From NCBI RefSeq assembly GCF_024172185.1, contig NZ_JAMZEC010000001.1, forward strand, positions 5,662,001 to 5,726,000: a stretch of DNA of 64,000 bases, written 5' to 3'. Of the stretch, positions 16,674 to 24,664 are shown piece by piece. The position numbers and the translations under genes are program-made. Source of the stretch: Nonomuraea roseoviolacea subsp. carminata. Lineage in GTDB: Bacteria; Actinomycetota; Actinomycetes; Streptosporangiales; Streptosporangiaceae. Each line of letters opens with the position of its first letter. The stretch's first letter is position 1. The notes beneath the pieces were generated by a model. The model saw only the letters and a list, made by a program, of their open reading frames with translations. It had not been told where the DNA came from and made no database searches.

Positions 16674-18824
16674 TTGCAGTACAACAGGGGTGTGATTCAC
16701 CCGGAGGGGCGCACCCCCGCGACACCCGCCCCGTCGCACCGCACTCCAGGGCCGATCGGCTCGCCGTCACCGGCGCCGCTCGCCCGTCCCCGCTCCCGCC
16801 GCGCGCCGTCGGCGCGCCGGCCGGGCACCCGCCGCACCGCGCTGGCGGCGATCCTCTCGACCATCCTCGCGACGGGTCTCCTCGCGGTGATGCCTGACAG
16901 GGCCGTCGCCGCGCCGCTGATCCCGCTCGGGAGCTCGGCGGGCTTCGCGGTCCTGGCGGGCGGCGCGGTGGCCAACACCGACAACACCACCGTCACAGGC
17001 GACCTGGGCACCAGCCCGGGCACCGTGGTGTCGGGGTTCCCGCCCGGCCAGGTGATCGGCACGATCCACGCCGGCGACGCCACCGCCGCCTCGGCCAAGA
17101 CCGACGCGGTCGCCGCCTACAACAACGCGGCGGGGCGCGGGGTGACCGACAACGTGCCCGCGCAGCTCGGCGGCACCACCAAGGGGCCGGGCGTCTTCGT
17201 CCCGCAGTCCGGCACCACCTTCCAGATCAACGGCACCCTCACCCTGGACGCGCAGACCGACCCGAACGCGATCTTCATCTTCCGGGCGGCCACGCTGACC
17301 ACCGCCACGGTGAGCAACATCAACCTGGTCAACGGCGCCCGGACGGACAACGTCTTCTTCCAGATCACCGGCACGGCGACCCTGGGCATGAACTCGACGT
17401 TCCGCGGCAACGTGCTGGCCAACAACGCGGCCACGGTCAGCTCCGGCGCGGCGGTCACCGGCCGGGTCTTCGCCCTGACCAACAACGTCACGCTCCAGGG
17501 CACCACGTCCGGGCCCCGCACCCGCGTCTCCCTGCCGGAGGAACTGCCGACACAGACGTCGCTGACCGTGTCGCCCACCGGCTCCGCGGCCGAGGGGCAG
17601 CAGGTCACCCTCTCCGCCGAGGTCACTCCGCAGTCCAGCCCGGTGGCCCCACAGGGGAAGGTGGCCTTCAAGGACGGGAGCACGCTGCTCGGTACGGACA
17701 CCCTCGACGTGAACGGCGACGCCCAGATCCAGACCTCGACGCTGCCCGGCGGCAACCACCGGATCACGGCCGTCTTCCTGGGCGGAGAGACCTTCGACGG
17801 CGAGGAGCTCGTCTACCTCGCCCCGAGCACCTCAGCCGGCGTGAACCTCACGGTGACCGAGTCCCTGTGGCCGAGCTCGGCGACTCCAGCCGTGGCCAAC
17901 CACCCCGACACCGACCCGGTCACGCTGGGGGTCAGGTTCGCCTCCTCCACGTCCGGGCTCGTCCAGGGCATCCGCTTCTACAAGGGGTCGCAGAACACCG
18001 GCACCCACATCGGCAGCCTGTGGACCTCCGGCGGCACGCAGCTGGCCACCGTGACCTTCACCGGCGAGACCGCCTCGGGATGGCAGCAGGCGAACTTCTC
18101 CACCCCGGTCCCGATCAACGCCGGCGTCGTCTACATCGCCTCCTACTTCACCTCCGCGGGACACTTCTCGTACACGCAGAACTACTTCAACAGCGATCGC
18201 AACAGCCCGCCACTGACCGCCCCGGCCAGCGCGCCGGGGGCCCGCAACGGCATCTACACCTACGGCGCGGCGAACGCGTTCCCGACGAGCACCTTCCAGG
18301 CCAGCAACTACTGGGTCGATCCGGTGTTCGTGCGCTCGGACACCGTCTGGACGGACACGGCGACCCCCGCCGTGTTCAACGAGCCCGGCACCAACCCGGT
18401 GACGCTGGGCGTCAAGTTCCGCGCCGACACGGCGGGGGTCGTGCGGGGCATCCGCTTCTTCAAGGGGTCGCAGAACACCGGCACCCACATCGGCACCCTG
18501 TGGACCTCCGGCGGCACGCAGCTCGCCAGCGTGACGTTCTCGGGTGAGAGCGCGAGCGGCTGGCAGCAGGCGTATTTCTCGTCGCCGGTCAGCATCTCCG
18601 CCGACACCACCTATGTGGCCTCTTATTACACTTCATCGGGACATTTCTCATACACGGTGGAGGACTTCTTCGACGCGGAACGCAATTACCCGCTGACCGC
18701 GCTCGAGGACGGCGGCGTCTCCGGAGCCAACGGCGTGTACGCATACGCGGCGACGAACACGTTCCCCACCAACTCCTATCAGGCCACGAATTACTGGGTT
18801 GACGTATTGTTTGACATCAGTTAA
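16674..18824 (+). CDS. Exported DUF3494 protein with Ig-like and two DUF4082 domains
   Basis: This large secreted protein has up to 716 residues. The domains in order are: a long basic N-region and signal peptide (hydrophobic core about 55-75), DUF3494 at about 80-275 (SPGTVVSGFPPGQVIG, NAIFIFRAATLTTAT), an Ig-like domain (about 285-380) and two DUF4082 domains (about 395-545 and 555-716). DUF4082 contributes YKGSQNTGTHIG, SGWQQ and NYWVD. It is probably a cell-surface or matrix protein. The start is uncertain: TTG 16674 and GTG 16692 both have weak ribosome sites. The two DUF4082 copies share 75 of 77 bases over part of their length. Confidence 0.85.
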   Translation: MQYNRGVIHPEGRTPATPAPSHRTPGPIGSPSPAPLARPRSRRAPSARRPGTRRTALAAILSTILATGLLAVMPDRAVAAPLIPLGSSAGFAVLAGGAVANTDNTTVTGDLGTSPGTVVSGFPPGQVIGTIHAGDATAASAKTDAVAAYNNAAGRGVTDNVPAQLGGTTKGPGVFVPQSGTTFQINGTLTLDAQTDPNAIFIFRAATLTTATVSNINLVNGARTDNVFFQITGTATLGMNSTFRGNVLANNAATVSSGAAVTGRVFALTNNVTLQGTTSGPRTRVSLPEELPTQTSLTVSPTGSAAEGQQVTLSAEVTPQSSPVAPQGKVAFKDGSTLLGTDTLDVNGDAQIQTSTLPGGNHRITAVFLGGETFDGEELVYLAPSTSAGVNLTVTESLWPSSATPAVANHPDTDPVTLGVRFASSTSGLVQGIRFYKGSQNTGTHIGSLWTSGGTQLATVTFTGETASGWQQANFSTPVPINAGVVYIASYFTSAGHFSYTQNYFNSDRNSPPLTAPASAPGARNGIYTYGAANAFPTSTFQASNYWVDPVFVRSDTVWTDTATPAVFNEPGTNPVTLGVKFRADTAGVVRGIRFFKGSQNTGTHIGTLWTSGGTQLASVTFSGESASGWQQAYFSSPVSISADTTYVASYYTSSGHFSYTVEDFFDAERNYPLTALEDGGVSGANGVYAYAATNTFPTNSYQATNYWVDVLFDIS
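17967..18523 (+). repeat. Intragenic near-identical 77-bp segments, 480 bp apart
   Basis: Bases 17967-18043 and 18447-18523 differ at only two positions. They encode the core of the first and second DUF4082 domains, while the flanking parts have diverged. This points to recent duplication or gene conversion of the domain core. Confidence 0.9.
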
Positions 18825-18906
18825 TCGGCCGCCCCCGCACGGCGGTCCCCGATATCGCCGAGCCGCTGGTTAGAGTTCCGGAAGGCTCAGCAGAAGGGGG
18901 ACCGCC

Positions 18907-19902
18907 GTGCAGGTGGACGCCGAGGCTCTGGACATCGGAAAAGTACGCCATTCCACGCTGGTCGATTCCTCGGGAAAGCGTTACGTGGATTTCCGGCGTT
19001 CCCTCACGCCGCGCTGGAGCGTGGTCTGGGCGACGCTGCTCGGCGGGCATCTCGCGCTCGCCCTGTCCGCGGGGCTGGTCGCCGCCGTGGGAAGCGCCGT
19101 CGACGCGGGGTGGGCCGCCTCGGCCGGGCTCGCCGTCGCAGGGGGCGCGCTGATCGGCTTCTGGCTGCACTACCTCATGACGTACCTGCACGAGGGCGCG
19201 CACTACAACCTGGCGCCCGACCGCGAGACCAGCGACCGGCTGACGAACACGTTCGTCGGGCTGTTCGTCGGCATGAACGTCAAGGCGTACCGCAAGGTCC
19301 ACTTCGAGCACCACCGCTACCTCGGCACCACCCGTGACCCCGAGCGCAGCTACTTCGCGCCCCTCAACCTGCGCTTCCTGGTCGAGGGGTTCACCGGGGT
19401 CCGGCTCGTGCGGGCGCTGAAGGGCTACCGCGAGGTGGTGCGCGGCAAGGCCCGGCCGCAGGACGGGGAGGCCGGGAGCGGCTCCGTCGACGGCGTGTTC
19501 GTCGTCGCCGCGCTCTTCAACGGCGCGATCGTCGTCTGCTCGCTGTGGGCCGGCGCCGTCGTCCTCGCCCTCGCCTGGGCGACGGGGCAACTGCTGTTCC
19601 TGCCGCTGCTCAACACCGTCCGGCAGGTGCTGGAGCACCGCAGCGAGTTCGCCGACGACCTCACCGACTACAGCGTCGTCCCGCACGGGCCGGTCAACCG
19701 GCTGTTCGGCGACGGGCTGTTCGCGGCCGTGTTCGGCGCGGCGGGCTTCAACCGGCACCTGCTGCACCACTGGGACCCGAGCGTGTCCTTCACCCGGCTG
19801 AAGGACGTGGAGCGCTTCCTCATGGACACCGACGTCGCGCCGCTGCTCCAGCGGCGGCAGACCACCTATTTCCGCACGTGGCGGCAGTTGGACAGGATAT
19901 GA
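18907..19902 (+). CDS. Fatty-acid desaturase/hydroxylase family membrane enzyme
   Basis: This 331-residue di-iron membrane enzyme has the three histidine boxes: HEGAH at 95-99, HFEHHRY starting at 132 and HHWDP starting at 287. Paired TM segments lie around residues 42-85 and 195-235. Such enzymes desaturate or hydroxylate acyl chains, or occasionally hydroxylate carotenoids or lipid carriers. The substrate is not shown. GTG 18907 has AAGGGGGA upstream. Its stop overlaps the following methyltransferase start (ATGA), so the two act together, perhaps on one lipid or glycolipid. Confidence 0.87.
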   Translation: MQVDAEALDIGKVRHSTLVDSSGKRYVDFRRSLTPRWSVVWATLLGGHLALALSAGLVAAVGSAVDAGWAASAGLAVAGGALIGFWLHYLMTYLHEGAHYNLAPDRETSDRLTNTFVGLFVGMNVKAYRKVHFEHHRYLGTTRDPERSYFAPLNLRFLVEGFTGVRLVRALKGYREVVRGKARPQDGEAGSGSVDGVFVVAALFNGAIVVCSLWAGAVVLALAWATGQLLFLPLLNTVRQVLEHRSEFADDLTDYSVVPHGPVNRLFGDGLFAAVFGAAGFNRHLLHHWDPSVSFTRLKDVERFLMDTDVAPLLQRRQTTYFRTWRQLDRI

Positions 19903-20894
19903 ACGCACACACCGACATGGTCCCCGGCCGGGTGCCGGACGCCGCGGACACCGGCACCCGTACGAGGTGCCCCGCGTGCCAGGAGACGGGCGCCGCCCCC
20001 TGGGCGTCGGCCCGCGACGTCGAGTACCGCAGCAGCGACGAGGAGTTCGCGTTCTACCGCTGCGCGCGGTGCGGGGTCCTCTTCCTCGACCCCATGCCGG
20101 TCGACCGGCTCGCCGAGATCTATCCGCCCAACTACTACGCCTACGCCTCCGACGAGCAGTCGTTCGCCCACCGCGTGAAGGACCGGCTGGACGCGCTGCG
20201 CCTGCGGCGCATCCTGTCGGGGCTGACCGGCGGCGAGCTGAAGGTGCTCGACGTCGGCGGGGGCGACGGCTGGCAGCTCGACGTGATCCGCGGCCTCGAC
20301 GCCCGCGTGTCGTTCACCCAGGTCGTCGACCTGGACCCGGCCGCCCAGGAACGGGCCGTGGCGCGGGGACACCGCTTCTTCTGCGGCCGGGTCGAGGACT
20401 TCTCGACCGAGGAGCGCTTCGACCTCATCCTGCTGATCAACCTGATCGAGCACGTGAGCGACCCCGGCGAGGTGCTGCGGACGCTGGGCCGCCACCTCAC
20501 GCCGCAGGGCGTGATCCTGATCAAGACGCCCAACACCGACAGCATGGACGCCCGCCTGTTCCGGCACCGCGACTGGGGCGGCTACCACTGCCCGCGGCAC
20601 TGGGTGCTGTTCGACCGGCGCAACTTCACCAGGCTCGCCCACGCGTGCGGTTTCCGGGTGAGCCGCTTCTCCTACACCCAGGGCGCCCCGTTCTGGGGCA
20701 CCAGCATCCTGGCCGCGCTGGCCCGCCGCGGGTGGGTGACGGTCACGGCCGAGCGCCCGATGACCCGGCACCCGCTCTTCCCGATCCTCGCCGCCGGCTT
20801 CGCCGCCTTCGACCTGGCCAGGAAGCAGCTCGGGGGACGGCCCTCCCAGATGTTCGTCGAGCTGGTCCCGGCGCGGGGGAGCGCCCGCCGCTGA
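19899..20894 (+). CDS. Zinc-ribbon class I SAM methyltransferase
   Basis: This 331-residue protein starts with a zinc-binding pair of CxxC motifs (CPAC near residue 25, CARC near 57) around FYRC and FLDPMP. A methyltransferase core follows with VLDVGGGDGWQLD, FDLILLINLIEHVSDPG and GVILIKTPN. Proteins of this architecture are frequent in surface-sugar and natural-product loci and include sugar C-methyltransferases. The DWGGYHCPRHWVLF motif is typical. ATG 19899 overlaps the desaturase stop by 4 bp. A long hairpin lies just after the stop. Confidence 0.88.
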   Translation: MNAHTDMVPGRVPDAADTGTRTRCPACQETGAAPWASARDVEYRSSDEEFAFYRCARCGVLFLDPMPVDRLAEIYPPNYYAYASDEQSFAHRVKDRLDALRLRRILSGLTGGELKVLDVGGGDGWQLDVIRGLDARVSFTQVVDLDPAAQERAVARGHRFFCGRVEDFSTEERFDLILLINLIEHVSDPGEVLRTLGRHLTPQGVILIKTPNTDSMDARLFRHRDWGGYHCPRHWVLFDRRNFTRLAHACGFRVSRFSYTQGAPFWGTSILAALARRGWVTVTAERPMTRHPLFPILAAGFAAFDLARKQLGGRPSQMFVELVPARGSARR

Positions 20895-20903
20895 AGCCGC
20901 TGA

Positions 20904-20953
20904 CAGACGAACGCGGGGACGGCGCCTTCCGGTGCCGTCCCCGCCTTCGTCTG
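20904..20953. terminator. Bidirectional terminator hairpin
   Basis: A stem of about 22 bp (20904-20926 with 20931-20953) has one mismatch and one possible G-U pair, and closes a 4-nt loop. It separates the convergent genes ending at 20894 (+) and 20958 (-). Confidence 0.85.
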
Positions 20954-20957
20954 CGCC

Positions 20958-21944
20958 TCAGGACTGGCCGCTGTCCTCCTGCGCCAGCCACCACGGGTTC
21001 GCCCGGGCCCACGCGATGGTCCGCGACAGCCCCTCACGCAGGTCGGTCGTGGCCCGCCAGCCGAGCACCTCGTACGCCTTGCGGGTGTCCGGGATCCTGC
21101 GGCGCAGGTCCTGGTAGCGCGCGCCGAGCCGGGCGCCGGTGTCGAGCGGCACGGCCGCCGGCCCGCCCCCGGTGAGCTCGCAGATGAGCTCCACCACCTC
21201 GCCGACCGTGGTCTCCTCCGAGCTGCCGATGTTGAAGCACTCGCCGTCGGCCTTGTCGGCGGCGCCCGCCGTCAGCGTGGCGTCGATGGCGTCGTCCACG
21301 AACGTGAAGCACCGGGTCTGGCCCCCGTCGTCGTAGACGATCGGCGGCAGGCCGCGCAGCGCCCGGTGGACCGTCCGGCTGACGACGAACGCCGGCCGCT
21401 GGCGCGGGCCGTAGACGTTGAAGTAGCGCACGATCGTCGCGCGCAGGCCGCGCTGCCGGACGAAGGCGAACGTCAGGTGCTCGGCCAGCGCCTTGCTGGA
21501 GGAGTAGCTCCACCGGTCGACCGACGTGCTGCCGAGCACCCGGTCGTCGTCCTCCGCCCAGGGCACCGCCGGGTTCTTGCCGAAGACCTCGCTCGTGCTG
21601 GCCAGCACGACCTTGGCGCCGGCCCGCTCGGCCAGGTCGAGGACGTTGCGGGTGCCCCCGAGGTTGATGTCGACGACGTCCAGCGGCTCGTCGAGGTAGC
21701 GGTCGACGCCCACCACCGCGGCGAGGTGGTAGACGACGTCGACGCCGGGCTCGACGACGGCGGACACCTGGGCGCGGTCGCGGATGTCGCCGCTGACGTA
21801 CCGGGGCGCGTCCGGGCCGGAGACCAGGCCGGGCGGCGGCGCGCCGTGGTCGAAGACCGTGGTCTCGTGGCCCTCGGCGACGAGCCGCTCGACCAGATGA
21901 CTTCCGACGAATCCGCTGCCGCCCGTGACGACCACTCGTGCCAT
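20958..21944 (-). CDS. NAD-dependent sugar epimerase/decarboxylase (extended SDR)
   Basis: This 328-residue extended SDR has TGGSGFVGSHL at the N-terminus, STSEVFGKN, catalytic YSSSK and VRYFNVYGPRQRP. It closely resembles the SDR at 42707 (the STSE-x-x-GKN stretch and the DDDRVLG/DADRILG segment). It follows the UDP-sugar dehydrogenase gene by only 5 bp, which fits a UDP-glucuronate-utilising enzyme (decarboxylase or 4-epimerase). The exact reaction cannot be decided from sequence. ATG 21944 is the only start that keeps the glycine-rich motif at the N-terminus. Confidence 0.85.
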   Translation of the reverse strand: MARVVVTGGSGFVGSHLVERLVAEGHETTVFDHGAPPPGLVSGPDAPRYVSGDIRDRAQVSAVVEPGVDVVYHLAAVVGVDRYLDEPLDVVDINLGGTRNVLDLAERAGAKVVLASTSEVFGKNPAVPWAEDDDRVLGSTSVDRWSYSSSKALAEHLTFAFVRQRGLRATIVRYFNVYGPRQRPAFVVSRTVHRALRGLPPIVYDDGGQTRCFTFVDDAIDATLTAGAADKADGECFNIGSSEETTVGEVVELICELTGGGPAAVPLDTGARLGARYQDLRRRIPDTRKAYEVLGWRATTDLREGLSRTIAWARANPWWLAQEDSGQS

Positions 21945-21949
21945 GGCGT

Positions 21950-23302
21950 CTACCGTCCGATCCCGCGGTAGGCGAAGCCCAGCTCGCGCAGGCGGGCGAT
22001 GGTCTCGCGCGGGTAGTAGGCGCGCCCGTCGATCACCGCGCACGACGGGGCCACCTGCCGGCGCAGCCACGTGAGGTCCAGGTCGCGGAACGGCCGGTGC
22101 CAGGCCAGCACGGCCAGGCAGTCGGCGTCGCGCACGGCCTCCTCGACGGAGGCGCACGGCCGCAGCCCGAAGGTCTTCTCGGCCTCGTCCTCGTCCACCA
22201 GCGGGTCGTGCAGCGTGACCTCGGCGCCGGCCTCGCGCAGCGCCGCGATGACCGGCTGGGTGGGCGTGGCCCGCAGGTCGCCGGTGTCGTTCTTGAACGC
22301 CAGGCCCAGCACCGCGACCTTCGCCTGCTCCGGCGCGCGGCCGAGCTTGGCCAGCTCCTCCACGATGAGGCCGAAGGTGTAGCGCGGCATGCCGTCGTTG
22401 ACCTCCCGCGCCGCGGGGATCGTGCGCAGCGCCAGGCCGCGCTCGCCGGCCGAGCGCCACACCATCCACGGGTCCTTGGTGAGGCACGAGCCGCCGACGC
22501 CGACGCTCGGCAGCAGGATGTTGACGCTGCCGCTGCCCTTCTTGATCGAGTTGGCCGCGGCGATCACGTCGAGCACGTCCACGCCGACCGTGGCGCACAC
22601 CATGGCGAGCTCGTTGGCCATCGCGATGTTGTGGTCGATCCACCAGTTGTCGGCCAGCTTGACCATCTCGGCCGTCTCCAGCGACGCGCAGCGGATGATC
22701 TCGACGCCCAGGGCGCGCCGCCAGAACTCGGCGGCGGCGTCGGCGCTCTCGTCGCACCAGCCGCCCACCACGATGGGGAAGCTGCGCAGCTCCCGCAGCG
22801 CGTTGCCCTCCGAGAGCCGCTCGGGGCAGAAGGCCAGGCCGAAGTCGGTCCCGCAGGTCAGGCCGGAGCGCTCCAGCAGGGGCAGGACGAGCTCGCGGGT
22901 CATCCCGGCGGGGACGGTGCTCTTGAAGATCAGGAGCTGGCCGGGGCGCAGGTGCCTGCTCAGCTCCTCGCAGGCGCCGCGGAGCTGGAGGTCCATCAGC
23001 ACGCCCTGGTCGCGGATGGGCGTGCCGACCGTGACGATGACCACGTCGGCCGCGGCGAGCGCCGCGTACTCCGTGGTGGCCTGGAAGGCCGCCGTGCCGG
23101 CCAGGCGGGAGACCAGCTCGGGCAGCCCCGCCTCGCTGAAGCGGCAGTGTCCGCCGGCCAGCTCCTCGACGAGCGTGGCGTCGGTATCCACCCCGATCAC
23201 GCCGACGCCGTTGTCGGCGAGGGTCGCGGCTATACACGATCCGACATATCCCAGGCCGACTATTCCGGCCGTGATGTGTTCCTGAGCGGGCAAGAAACGC
23301 AC
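21950..23302 (-). CDS. UDP-sugar 6-dehydrogenase (UDP-glucose/ManNAc dehydrogenase family)
   Basis: This NAD-dependent dehydrogenase has about 450 residues, with a Rossmann motif GIVGLGYVGSCIA, FKSTVPAGMT, FCPERLSEGNAL and an active-site Cys in GVGGSCLTKDP. It differs from the dehydrogenase at 8617 (STVPAGMT against STTYPGTT; GGSC against GGHC), so the two probably use different sugars. It is followed after 5 bp by an SDR that could use the uronic acid. The start is chosen among three GTGs (23302, 23308, 23329) because GGAG is about 6 nt before 23302. Confidence 0.85.
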   Translation of the reverse strand: MRFLPAQEHITAGIVGLGYVGSCIAATLADNGVGVIGVDTDATLVEELAGGHCRFSEAGLPELVSRLAGTAAFQATTEYAALAAADVVIVTVGTPIRDQGVLMDLQLRGACEELSRHLRPGQLLIFKSTVPAGMTRELVLPLLERSGLTCGTDFGLAFCPERLSEGNALRELRSFPIVVGGWCDESADAAAEFWRRALGVEIIRCASLETAEMVKLADNWWIDHNIAMANELAMVCATVGVDVLDVIAAANSIKKGSGSVNILLPSVGVGGSCLTKDPWMVWRSAGERGLALRTIPAAREVNDGMPRYTFGLIVEELAKLGRAPEQAKVAVLGLAFKNDTGDLRATPTQPVIAALREAGAEVTLHDPLVDEDEAEKTFGLRPCASVEEAVRDADCLAVLAWHRPFRDLDLTWLRRQVAPSCAVIDGRAYYPRETIARLRELGFAYRGIGR

Positions 23303-23508
23303 ACTCACTCCATTCGACGAGTGTTTCACCGAGCCGGTGGCATTTCGGGGCCGATCGTTGTGACAATCGGCTCGTGAATGCGAAATGACGTCGGCCGATT
23401 TCCTGTTTCCGTTTCTAACCCGTGCCTGTTCGGGCGGGCCGCGGCGGCGCGCGCCGGGCGCGTTCGCGGGCGATAGCTTGGCCGGTTGGTGGAGAGCCGA
23501 TGACTTGG

Positions 23509-24498
23509 TCACGGATTGCGCGCGCCGAGCCCCGCGGCGTCGCTGCGGCGGGGCGGCGCGAGAGGGGCGCCCGAGCCGATCCGCTCCCGGACCACATAGG
23601 TCGGGTGGCCCATTCCGCTGCCGTGAATACGGCCGACGTATTCGCCGAGGACGCCGATGGCGATGAGCTGCGCCGCCGAGAACAGCGCGACCATCGAGGC
23701 GATCGTGGTGAACCCGGCCACCGTCGTGCCGCCGGTCGCGAAGTGCCACAGGACCGCCCCGCCCAGCAGCAGGCCGAACACGCCGGCGGCGAAGCCGAGG
23801 TAGCTGGCCAGGCGCAGCGGCGCCGCGCTGTATCCGAGCACCATGTTCGCCGTGTGCCGCACCAGCAGGGGCAGCGAGTAGTTGGACCGGCCGTGCTCGC
23901 GGTGCCTCATCTGGACCGACACGGAGCCGATCCGGGTTGTGGCCCACGACAGGGCCACGTCGATGGACGCGTGCGGGCCCGAGAGCTGGGCGAACCCGTC
24001 GCGCAGGTGGGTGCGGAAGGCGCGGAACGCGCTGATCTTGCGGGCGCCGCGGAAGCCCAGCGTGGCGGACATGCACGCCTTGACCGTGCGCGAGGCGAGG
24101 CTGCGCAGGTAGCCGTGCTCCTCCACGTGCGGCACGCCGTAGACCAGGTCGAGGCGGTCGCCCTCCAGGGCCGCCAGCAGGTTCGGGATCTGCTCGGGCA
24201 GGTGCTGCAGGTCGTCGTCCATCGTGACGACCACCTGCGACCCGGCCTCCCTGATGCCCGCGACCAGGGCGTTGTGCTGGCCGTAGTTGCGGGACAGGTG
24301 GATCGCGCGCACGCCCTCCACGTGCCGGGCCAGCTCGGCGGCGGCGGCCCAGGTGTCGTCCGGGCTGCCGTCGACGACGAGGATCACCTCGTAGCGCACG
24401 CCCAGCTCGCACAGCACGGAGACGACCCGGGGCACCAGCAGCGGGAGTGTGCGCGCCGACCGGTAGCACGGGATGACCACCGACACTGACTCCGACAT
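23509..24498 (-). CDS. Family 2 glycosyltransferase with C-terminal membrane helices
   Basis: This 329-residue GT2 of the DPM1/ArnC type has SVVIPCYRS at the start, VDGSPDDTW, the metal-binding DDDLQH and HREHGRSNYS. Two TM helices follow near residues 235-255 and 270-290. Such enzymes load a sugar onto polyprenyl phosphate at the inner membrane face, and GT-C enzymes or GtrA proteins use the product. Both kinds are nearby. It is downstream of the large DUF4082 gene with a 12-bp-stem hairpin between, and upstream of the dehydrogenase/SDR pair. Confidence 0.9.
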   Translation of the reverse strand: MSESVSVVIPCYRSARTLPLLVPRVVSVLCELGVRYEVILVVDGSPDDTWAAAAELARHVEGVRAIHLSRNYGQHNALVAGIREAGSQVVVTMDDDLQHLPEQIPNLLAALEGDRLDLVYGVPHVEEHGYLRSLASRTVKACMSATLGFRGARKISAFRAFRTHLRDGFAQLSGPHASIDVALSWATTRIGSVSVQMRHREHGRSNYSLPLLVRHTANMVLGYSAAPLRLASYLGFAAGVFGLLLGGAVLWHFATGGTTVAGFTTIASMVALFSAAQLIAIGVLGEYVGRIHGSGMGHPTYVVRERIGSGAPLAPPRRSDAAGLGARNP

Positions 24499-24516
24499 GG
24501 ATCCTCCGATATCGCG

Positions 24517-24545
24517 GCGAAGGCGCGCGGTGGGCGCGCCTTCGC
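24517..24545 (-). terminator. Intercistronic GC hairpin
   Basis: GCGAAGGCGCGC (24517-24528) and its exact complement at 24534-24545 form a 12-bp stem with a 5-nt loop. It lies between the end of the large exported-protein gene (24665) and the GT2 start (24498). It could end the first transcript or stabilise processed ends. Confidence 0.6.
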
Positions 24546-24664
24546 GGAACGGTCCTCTGTGCCAGGGGGCTCCTGGCGGTCATCGCATCACACGGCCGGT
24601 ACGGCCGCCATCACGGGACGTGGCCCCTTGCGTTCTTCTTGGTGCGGTATTACCCGGTCCCGGC

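Noticed and set aside
21950..24583. An 877-codon reading joining the GT2 and dehydrogenase regions
   Set aside because: The part above 23329 is Arg/Pro-rich antisense-frame sequence over the real GT2 gene; the dehydrogenase starts near 23302.
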